Source: Nemertoderma westbladi (lineage: Eukaryota; Xenacoelomorpha; Nemertodermatida; Nemertodermatidae). Taken from it: a DNA stretch of 27,175 nt. Made by a program: the position numbers and the translations under genes. The notes beneath the pieces are model-generated. The model did not search any database. It had not been told where the DNA came from and worked only from the letters and a program-made list of their open reading frames with translations. The DNA is taken from contig JAUCBJ010003867.1 in NCBI GenBank assembly GCA_032718475.1, forward strand, positions 1-27,175, given 5' to 3'. This document shows positions 20,289-27,175 of this stretch, piece after piece; position 1 is the first letter of the stretch; the number at the start of each line of letters is the position of its first letter.

Positions 20289-20414
20289 TCAATATGACCC
20301 CCCGCGGTTTTTTTGTTAGAACTCTGAAACAAACGCAGCTGGGAATCTGAAATTTTATGACTTTTCCTAAACATCTATTGCCTTCCTAATATTGAATGAC
20401 GTCATCCATCTCCA

Positions 20415-20488
20415 TCTCCATGACGTCATTATTTATGGTCGACCATAAATTAATTTTTGGTCGACCATAAATTATGACGTCATGGAGA
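20415..20488. repeat. 30-bp-arm hairpin built from palindromes, with CRE-like TGACGTCA
   Basis: Arms 20415-20444 and 20459-20488 are complementary with one mismatch, separated by 14 AT-rich bases. Each arm carries TGACGTCA, the palindromic cAMP-response-element word, and GGTCGACC within a longer TTTATGGTCGACCATAAA palindrome (whole on the left; on the right it begins TTTTTGGTCGACC). A further GACGTCATCC lies at about 20398. The structure is a palindrome of palindromes and could be a small MITE core. Confidence 0.85.
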
Positions 20489-21205
20489 CCTTCTGAATAA
20501 AAAAATTAATTACTTGGCAAAGATCAGCCACCGTAGTTATTGCAACTATAATAATTATTTATATAATATTACAAAACCATAACGTACCGGTACCGTACAA
20601 CATTTAGGAATGAAAGGCTGCAGGGTTTCATTACAGATATTTCTCAATCTAGCGGTAGATTGGAGAACTGTAGATTGTTACGGTACATACTGTACATACC
20701 CAGTGTTGCCGTCAATCTTCAGCCAGCATGTGTGTAGATGGACGCCGATGTAAGATGATAAATACATCACCAAAATCCCCCAAACTCGTCCCCGGATTAT
20801 TGCGAGTAGTGGGATAAACTTAAGTAAGATACAAACCGTAAAGTAAATACAAACATTGGTTAGACATCAATTTATCCGGGACATCCGGGGGGAGTCTAAC
20901 TAATTTTGATACCCATCTGTCCGGTCAGTGTCTTGGTGCAAGTCGTGTCAGGCGAGGGGCAACCGCTACCAGAGCTTTCTGAGTCAGTTCCAGGCTCATA
21001 GTAACGCTAGACAGCACGCTAGACGATGAACCTTTGAGTCGGCTATGTCACTACCATACGGCCTCACCATTATTGCTTTTCGTTATCACCAGCCCATTAT
21101 TACATTCCATATGGCATCTACCTACACTGGCCTTCGCGGGGATTACTGCCTATTAATTATCACCCCTATATATACGGTAGCTGTATTTTTATTGCGTCCA
21201 GTTCC

Positions 21206-21237
<32 letters not shown>

Positions 21238-22763
21238 TATCTGCGCCTATCACCAAACTTGCGTGGAACTATGTTCATTGTTTTTGCTCTATTTTTACTT
21301 GTAGGTACTTCCCTAATCCCTATTATGTTGTTCACATCTTTACCCTGTTGTTAGCCTATATATAGACCCAATATGTTAGTTAAGTTCAGTTGCCATTGTT
21401 CAGTGTTCAGTTGCCTTAGTTATTTCTCGCTGTCTGTTGCATTATTTAATTTTAATTGATTTCGTGGCTCGTTATTTTACACTTGTTTTTATTCTATCAT
21501 TCTAATATACCTCTAATCAAATATAATTGAACTATAAACTCACGTTTCTCAACGATACCACCAGAAGACAGAACCCATCGTCACCCCACTCTACGACAAA
21601 TCGCTTCGCATTGCGCTCAACATCCCGCAGTGCCGCTGGCCGTGACGTCATCACACCAACCAATTCCAAGCTCCAAGGTCATTATTGTATTATTGATTGA
21701 CTTAAATGAATCATTATCTAAGAGATTACAGTATGTTTGTGTTTGTATTGTGTGTCATATTCGTAATGATTACGATAAAAACCTCGACCTCTGAACTTAA
21801 CATACATTGCATTTGCGCATATAAATTGATTGCGTTGGGCTAACCGACAAATTCAAGAACCAAATGGGGTTTGGCAAAGCTCCGAACTATTTGTACAACC
21901 TTAAACCACCACCTTGAGAATTCTACCAATACCGTGGCTATATTATTGGCAACCATAGTTGCCAAAGCCCACACAATTTGTATTGGCGAGTTCTGGGCAA
22001 GAGCTAATTTCTGTACTGTGTTATTGAGCTGCTTGGCTTTACGGTATTACGTAGTAATGAAGTCTACAGAGTATTGACTATGAACCATGTGTGTAGTAAA
22101 ATATTGCCTCAATCAAAGATCATTATTAATCCTCCAGCTGCCTGCTGTGTTACTGAAGTCACAATATTTAGTATAGTCAGTAAGTTGATAGTTAGTTAAT
22201 CCCTCTGTATGTGTAAAGTATCACATTACAGTCTGATTATGGGAATGAATAATTGTTTAACGAACTAAGTTTGTGGTGAGGTGACATAGAGTTTAAACAA
22301 ACAGACAAGTTGTTCTGATCTGGAGAAATGTGAGATTTGATCAAGAAACCGACTTACGGTCACAAAAATTTATTATCAGTTTTTTTTAATTATTTAGTTA
22401 TTTTAATTATTTAAATACATTTGTTATGCTGAATCGGACACCGAAAACTGATTTCAAATCAAACAACCATTGGCGAAATATTGCGTTTTAAAAATTAGCT
22501 GTCATATGACCACATATTGATCTATCTACTATATCTTTATATCTTTAGTAGGTCATGATATTAACAGAGTTTTGATAAAATCGAGTTTGAAGGTAAGAGA
22601 GATTAAACATTGCCACTAATTTTATGTGTTTGGAGGGATTATTCAAACATAAAATTATTTTCTATCAATTTGTCTGTTAGTCAAAAAATATATGTATTCC
22701 CTACTGACATTTTTGTTATTGAGTTTTCTTTTTGACGTCTACCTTTACGTTTGATAGACTATA
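20489..22763. other. Non-coding stretch, no gene supported
   Basis: Frames at 21045-21365 and 21871-22077 lack a recognisable domain, and the first runs through the poly-C tract as poly-Pro. The short word ACCGTAC/GGTACC is frequent near 20580-20700. Nothing else could be assigned. Confidence 0.5.
21208..21237. repeat. Poly-C tract (30 C)
   Basis: Longest homopolymer in the window, within otherwise pyrimidine-rich sequence. It makes a spurious poly-Pro run in one frame. Confidence 0.95.
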
Positions 22764-22784
22764 CTGTCTGTCTGTCTGTCTGTC
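22764..22784. repeat. CTGT microsatellite, five units
   Basis: CTGTCTGTCTGTCTGTCTGT followed by CC. Similar TCTG words occur at about 1291-1310, and GACAGACAG-like words at about 2470-2510, within the candidate element at 1238-2436. Confidence 0.85.
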
Positions 22785-22891
22785 CATAAAAATTTAAGAA
22801 AGGACACCACTAGCTAAAATTGTTGCCTCTCAGAAACTTTCACCACGGAAAAATATTATCCCATTAAATAATTAAAATTTAATTTATTTAG

Positions 22892-22975
22892 TTACAGTCA
22901 ACGTTAGTGAAGTTAAAGTTGAGTTAAGGCGCAGCGATTTACTGCGCGCTGTACCAATCAATCCGTTGACTGTAA
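22892..22975. repeat. Nested inverted repeats
   Basis: Outer arms TTACAGTCAACG (22892-22903) and CGTTGACTGTAA (22964-22975) are exact complements about 60 bp apart. Inside, GCGCAG (22929-22934) and CTGCGC (22942-22947) form a second hairpin. This resembles a small non-autonomous element with its own internal stem, but no target duplication was found. Confidence 0.6.
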
Positions 22976-23310
22976 ACATGGTTATATCCCTTACACATAC
23001 TACTGACAGAGGCATGGAATATTTTTTCTTAAATCAATAATTCTTAATATTACTGTATTTCTTAATTACTTCCTGCATAATGCTTTTACAAAACTACATT
23101 ATATTATGATAAGCGTGATTATAATAATATTAATTATTTCTTATATTAATTCTTATTATTTAATTCATTAATTAATTGACTTTTAGTATCTTAGAGCACT
23201 GAGTTGGAAGAGTACATTAATTGGAATTGCAGCTGTCATTCAAACTGAATTATTAATTATTATTGTTAACTGAATCAATATTATCATTTTTACTGAGTTA
23301 ACCAGTTAAA

Positions 23311-23502
23311 GGTCCGTGCTCCAATGGCAAGTCATAAGTCATTTTTGTTAAAAAAAAATGGAAGATGCATCTCACATTTACACCCAAAGTAACTCAAAAT
23401 TACACCCAAAGTAACCAATCACAGGGCGACATGGGCCCCTATTCTGCCATTATGACTAACGACATTACTTTTGACTTACCAGTAGTAAGTGGAGCTCGGG
23501 CC
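23311..23502. mobile_element. 192-bp MITE with GGYCCG ends and TAAA duplication
   Basis: The left end GGTCCGTGCTCCA pairs with the right end, whose reverse complement is GGCCCGAGCTCCA. Similarity continues inward with AAGTCATAAGTCA-like against AAGTCAAAAGTAA-like words. TAAA lies immediately outside each end (23307-23310 and 23503-23506). The interior carries two copies of TTACACCCAAAGTAAC. There is no coding capacity. Confidence 0.75.
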
Positions 23503-23506
23503 TAAA

Positions 23507-25187
23507 ATGTTTAAATTGAGGAATTTGTAACAATTATTATGGTTCCATGATCGTGGAGTTTAGTTTCACTTTGTATGTAGAATCTGGCGATGTTAGTGTG
23601 AATACATTTAATTACAATAACGATTCATGGGCCAGCAGAGTGGGTTCGTGTTCGAACCCACAGAATGGTTTCTCTGTCGTTTTATAGATTTACATATTTA
23701 ATGGTTTTATTAGCAGATTGGAGCAACTTCACCTCGAATGAATAACATTAAAATTGCAATTTTTGCAAAATATTGAGATATAATTTAATATTAGAACGTT
23801 TCACAATATAATATTATACCGTAAGTACCTAGCCTGCCACAATATTATGCGATATAAGCTTGGGTTTCCTAAAGTTCCTTATAATATTTGTTGAGTTACG
23901 TTGATGCTAATTTCCTATGCCTCTAGTCCCGACTGGAAACCAGCCACAGTGGCGGGCAGTCTTATCCATGTGACACGAACCCATGTGACACGTTCATGTT
24001 CGTGTCCGACCTTCTCGGTTCGTGTTCACGGCAGATTAACTGATTAACCAATATATTTCCACTTTCAACCCATATTATTAGGCTTTGCCCAAACTTAACG
24101 AAATCATAAGCGAATTATTAACAGTACACTGTTCTCTTAAAAAATAACCGAAAAGCTTTTGGATCCATACATGAAAACTTGATATAACTTATATTGCTAC
24201 AGATACAGAAGGCCCTTATTTATTTGTAAAAGATTTTTGAAACCTATATTTCCTGCAATTAAAAATAACATAACAGATCAACCTATAGGTTCTCTCTCGT
24301 CATTGGCTGCCTTCGTGTCCACGAAACGGCAAGACACCAATGACCTCGCCCAGACGCTTCATTCGTTTTAGAACTGCTGTTCCCTAACTAAAACCTGGCA
24401 AAACTACAACGTTCTACACGTATAAACGTATAAAAACAAACGCGAAATCCTGCGAAGGTCCGCGTCCACTAACGCATGAACTGTCCTTGAATGGCTTACT
24501 ACAAACAAAATTCACCGGAAAGTTTTATTGAACTCAGTATCTATTCTAAGTCCGACGCTCTACCAACTTCGCCAATGCGCCGTATAAATGCTAACTAGAA
24601 ATGAACAGCACCGTCAACAACAGTTTTTTTTTTTACAAAGTTTGATGGGAATTTTGCTCATCAATTCTGCTTAATCACTGTGTCATAGTATCACATCATT
24701 GATTATTTTAAAACAATAATTATCATATAATTAGTTTTGCTGTACTTTTTTAGACACGAAACATCACGAACATCACACGAATATCACGTCACATATTATC
24801 ATTCGTTAATTTATGTTAATAAGATGTTAATGTTAAACTTATACGTTAGAGTTAATTTTAGGAAAAATTAAAATTTAAAGTTATATTTAAAAACACGTTT
24901 ATTTTAGCCGAAATGATTCACCCCTTTTCTAATAAATAAATTAACTACACTCTAAATGTGAGTTCCCCGGTTCAAATTAATAAAATAACGATGATAATAA
25001 TTGTGCACAGGCTAATATTTTGTTAAACCCCTAATTTACAATAAAATTAGTTTATTTTCTCAATGTTTTTGTTTTAATTTCTACAAATGTAAAATATCGT
25101 TTAATTTGCGACGACTTGTGGTGGGTAATTAATTTTGATGATGTTTGTGGTGACCGTATTTGAAACTGAAACTAAACACCGGTTCTT
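23507..25187. other. AT-rich upstream flank of the GALNT gene
   Basis: No exon or clear promoter element could be supported. TGTTCGAACCCACA at about 23649-23662 looks like a Pol III B box and is part of the short palindrome GGGTTCGTGTTCGAACCC, but a proper A box is lacking. Words of the type ACACGAAC, CGTGTCC and GTTCGTGT are unusually frequent between 23960 and 24790. Confidence 0.45.
24521..24581 (-). repeat. Degenerate tRNA-like (SINE head) fragment
   Basis: On the minus strand the sequence GGCGCATTGGCGAAGTTGGT followed by AGAGCGTCGGACTTAGAA has the layout of a tRNA 5' half: acceptor strand, then a good A box (TGGCGAAGTTGG), D stem and the start of an anticodon arm. A weak B box (GAGTTCAATAA) follows. 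The anticodon and acceptor stems do not close, so this is a tRNA pseudogene or SINE head, not a working tRNA. Confidence 0.45.
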
Positions 25188-26921
25188 ATGATATCAGCGA
25201 TGAGGTTGCTAAGGAGATCTCGAGTGGTTGTGTTGTCAATAAGTTTTACTATGGTCATTATCCTACTGTATACGTTCGACCTGCTAAGTAACAGCGACAC
25301 CGACGGAAAATATAGAGGGCTCAAGGTGGATCCATCAAAATTGAACAAATACTCCACAGATAATGGCCGCCCAGATAACGATGTCTTTATTCTGCCTACC
25401 GAAACTATATCAACTGAAGATAAGTCGACGGAATCAAATAACCCAGTATTAACATTCGACGAAAATAAATTTATTGAAAAGGGAAAAACGAAACCCGGGG
25501 AGGATCCTTACGAGCGGAACAAGTTCAATCAGAGAGCTAGTGATGCGTTGCCTAGCGACCGTAGTGTACCTGATACCCGGAGCACGGCATGTCGGTCATT
25601 GGCGTGGCGGTCGGCCGAGTTGGAACCGACGAGCCTCATCATATCGTACCACAACGAGGCGCGATCCACGCTTCTGCGAACTATAGTGTCCGTCACGAAT
25701 CGGAGTCCACCGGAACTGATCCAGGAGATCATCCTGGTGGACGACTACAGTGACGACCCCACCGTAGGGAGCGAGTTGTCCATCCTAGAGAAAGTGAAAG
25801 TAATTAGGAACGAACAACGGGAAGGGTTGATCCGGTCGCGTGTGCGAGGGGCCGACGCGGCTACAGCACCGATAATAACATTCTTAGACAGTCACTGTGA
25901 GTGCAATGTGAACTGGTTAGAACCTCTTCTAGATAGAATATCTAAGAATCCGAAGGCCCTAGTTAGTCCAGTTATTGATGTTATAAATATGGACAACTTT
26001 GAGTATCAGGGTGCTTCTTCTGATATTAGGGGCGGGTTCGAGTGGAATTTGGTTTTCAAATGGGAGGGTCTGTCTTCCAGACAACACAGTCGGTCAGATA
26101 AGACGACACCAATAGAGTCTCCCATCATAGCTGGGGGTCTGTTCGCGATCCGACGCGATTGGTTCAACGAGGTGGGTCGTTACGACCCCGCCATGGATGT
26201 CTGGGGGGGCGAAAACCTCGAGATCTCCTTCCGCGTGTGGATGTGCCACGGGTCGGTGGAGATCATCCCGTGTTCCCGGGTTGGTCACGTCTTCCGCAAG
26301 CAGCACCCGTACACGTTCCCGGGAGGCGGGGCCGGCTCAGTGTTCGCTCGGAACACGCGCCGAGTCGCCGAGGTCTGGTTGGACGAGTACAAGAAGTTTT
26401 ACTTCGCGAGGGAGCCGCACGCCGCGTCCGTCAACTTCGGAGACATCAGTGAACGTCTCGAGTTGAAGGAACGACTCGGTTGTAAGCCGTTCAGTTGGTA
26501 CCTAAGGAACGTGTATCCGGAACTGCAGGTTCCCTCATTCATAGACGATTCCCCCTCGGTGTATCTACGACAAGGGGATTTATGCGTGGACTCATTAGGG
26601 GGAGTGGCGGGGGATAGATTATCCGTGTACGCGTGTCACGAACAAGGGGGCAATCAGGTGATGTATTTCACTCGAAAGGGGCGTGTTAGACACGGGGATG
26701 TTTGTGCGGGGGCCACTGTGGCTGATAGAGACACGGACGTGCGGTGGGAGAGCTGCGTAAACGGGTACAGTAGGTCGCAGGATTGGGTGAGGTCCTCACA
26801 GGGGCTAATCGTCTTTAAGGGGTCGGAGTACTGTTGGGAACTAGGGAGTACCCAAGAGATACATTTACAGGTCTGCGACCAACAGAATCCCTCGCAAATA
26901 TGGCAATTATCAGAATTATGA
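25188..26921 (+). CDS. GALNT2: Polypeptide N-acetylgalactosaminyltransferase, GALNT2-like, uninterrupted
   Basis: GALNT enzymes transfer GalNAc from UDP-GalNAc to Ser/Thr in the Golgi lumen, starting mucin-type O-glycans. The 577-aa frame has a short basic tail, a membrane anchor at about 13-31 (type II topology), a stem to about 140, a catalytic domain with the DxH metal motif D234-S235-H236 in LDSHCECN, the WGGEN motif (339-343) and H367 in VGHVFRK, then a ricin-type lectin domain at about 455-575. Human GALNT2 is 571 aa and matches closely along the whole catalytic domain by recall. In the lectin domain QxW is intact in the beta (QDW) and gamma (QIW) repeats but reads QVM in alpha. CVD is kept in alpha; the later repeats have CAG and CWE. 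Met5 (25200), giving MRLLRRSR, is an equally good start. Vertebrate GALNT2 has many introns; this copy has none and is more GC-rich than its surroundings. Confidence 0.93.
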   Translation: MISAMRLLRRSRVVVLSISFTMVIILLYTFDLLSNSDTDGKYRGLKVDPSKLNKYSTDNGRPDNDVFILPTETISTEDKSTESNNPVLTFDENKFIEKGKTKPGEDPYERNKFNQRASDALPSDRSVPDTRSTACRSLAWRSAELEPTSLIISYHNEARSTLLRTIVSVTNRSPPELIQEIILVDDYSDDPTVGSELSILEKVKVIRNEQREGLIRSRVRGADAATAPIITFLDSHCECNVNWLEPLLDRISKNPKALVSPVIDVINMDNFEYQGASSDIRGGFEWNLVFKWEGLSSRQHSRSDKTTPIESPIIAGGLFAIRRDWFNEVGRYDPAMDVWGGENLEISFRVWMCHGSVEIIPCSRVGHVFRKQHPYTFPGGGAGSVFARNTRRVAEVWLDEYKKFYFAREPHAASVNFGDISERLELKERLGCKPFSWYLRNVYPELQVPSFIDDSPSVYLRQGDLCVDSLGGVAGDRLSVYACHEQGGNQVMYFTRKGRVRHGDVCAGATVADRDTDVRWESCVNGYSRSQDWVRSSQGLIVFKGSEYCWELGSTQEIHLQVCDQQNPSQIWQLSEL

Positions 26922-27175
26922 CAAATTTAAAGTTTTTTTCTTTTAATATAATTTATTCGGATTACGTAATACACATTTTTTATCATTAATGATATAAAAA
27001 GTAAGGAGATAAAAAGAAAGTAGGGTAAAAAGTGATAGTTTGTTTATATTTTATTGATTACCGTTTTTTATTTGTGTGAGTTGTTTTATTATTAATAATT
27101 TTGGTGCATAGTTAATTGATTAATATCATGATCATAACATAACTTGGGATAATTTCGGTATAATTAAATAATATT
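26922..27175 (+). other. 3' flank of the GALNT gene
   Basis: AT-rich sequence to the window edge. No AATAAA is visible in the 254 bp after the stop codon, so the polyadenylation site may be non-canonical or lie beyond the window. No A-rich tail typical of a recent retrocopy is present directly after the stop. Confidence 0.6.

Noticed and set aside
21045-21365. 106-codon plus frame with a poly-Pro run
   Set aside because: The Pro run is the poly-C tract. The rest has no domain and no plausible start or splice context.
23640-23665. Possible tRNA from a good B box (TGTTCGAACCC)
   Set aside because: No A box at the right distance and no cloverleaf. The word is also explained by a local GGGTTCG/CGAACCC palindrome.

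Overview
The window is eukaryotic, almost certainly from a metazoan. It has spliceosomal introns with GT-AG borders, an animal-type Dicer (helicase, PAZ and two RNase III domains), a GALNT2-type polypeptide GalNAc-transferase, and long AT-rich intergenic DNA full of repeats. The short palindrome TAGGCCTA recurs, long poly-C/poly-G tracts occur, and there are remnants of an invertebrate multicopy transposon-like protein family. Together these suggest a marine invertebrate, possibly an echinoderm or hemichordate. The taxon is a guess from memory, not a measurement.

Layout. 1-618 is a 48-bp minisatellite cut by the left edge. 619-3660 is repeat-derived DNA: diverged copies of one dispersed repeat, a candidate element with about 48-bp inverted ends, and the 3' flank of Dicer. 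3661-8414 (minus) is a compact Dicer gene of two coding exons joined across a 446-bp intron, predicted 1435 aa. 9336-9488 and 14611-14778 (plus) are two phase-0 exons of one unidentified coiled-coil gene. The intron between them is filled almost entirely by a 4.96-kb element (9617-14574) with inverted ends of at least 285 bp and a TA duplication. On its minus strand that element carries pieces of a Cys-rich C-terminal protein family, one of them with an in-frame stop; on its plus strand it carries a decayed non-LTR retrotransposon tail. 14779-25187 has no gene I can support. It holds a 1.16-kb foldback element (17750-18912) with internal 128-bp units, a 192-bp MITE (23311-23502), several hairpins (one with telomere-like repeats), homopolymer tracts and degenerate tRNA-like pieces. 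25188-26921 (plus) is a complete, uninterrupted GALNT2-like gene.

How the parts relate. The genes do not form a pathway. Dicer is cytoplasmic RNA silencing, GALNT2 is Golgi O-glycosylation, and the coiled-coil gene is unassigned. Dicer and GALNT2 are both unusually intron-poor, while the gene between them has ordinary introns, so old retroposition is worth testing. The most interesting non-gene structure is the 5-kb element in the coiled-coil intron.
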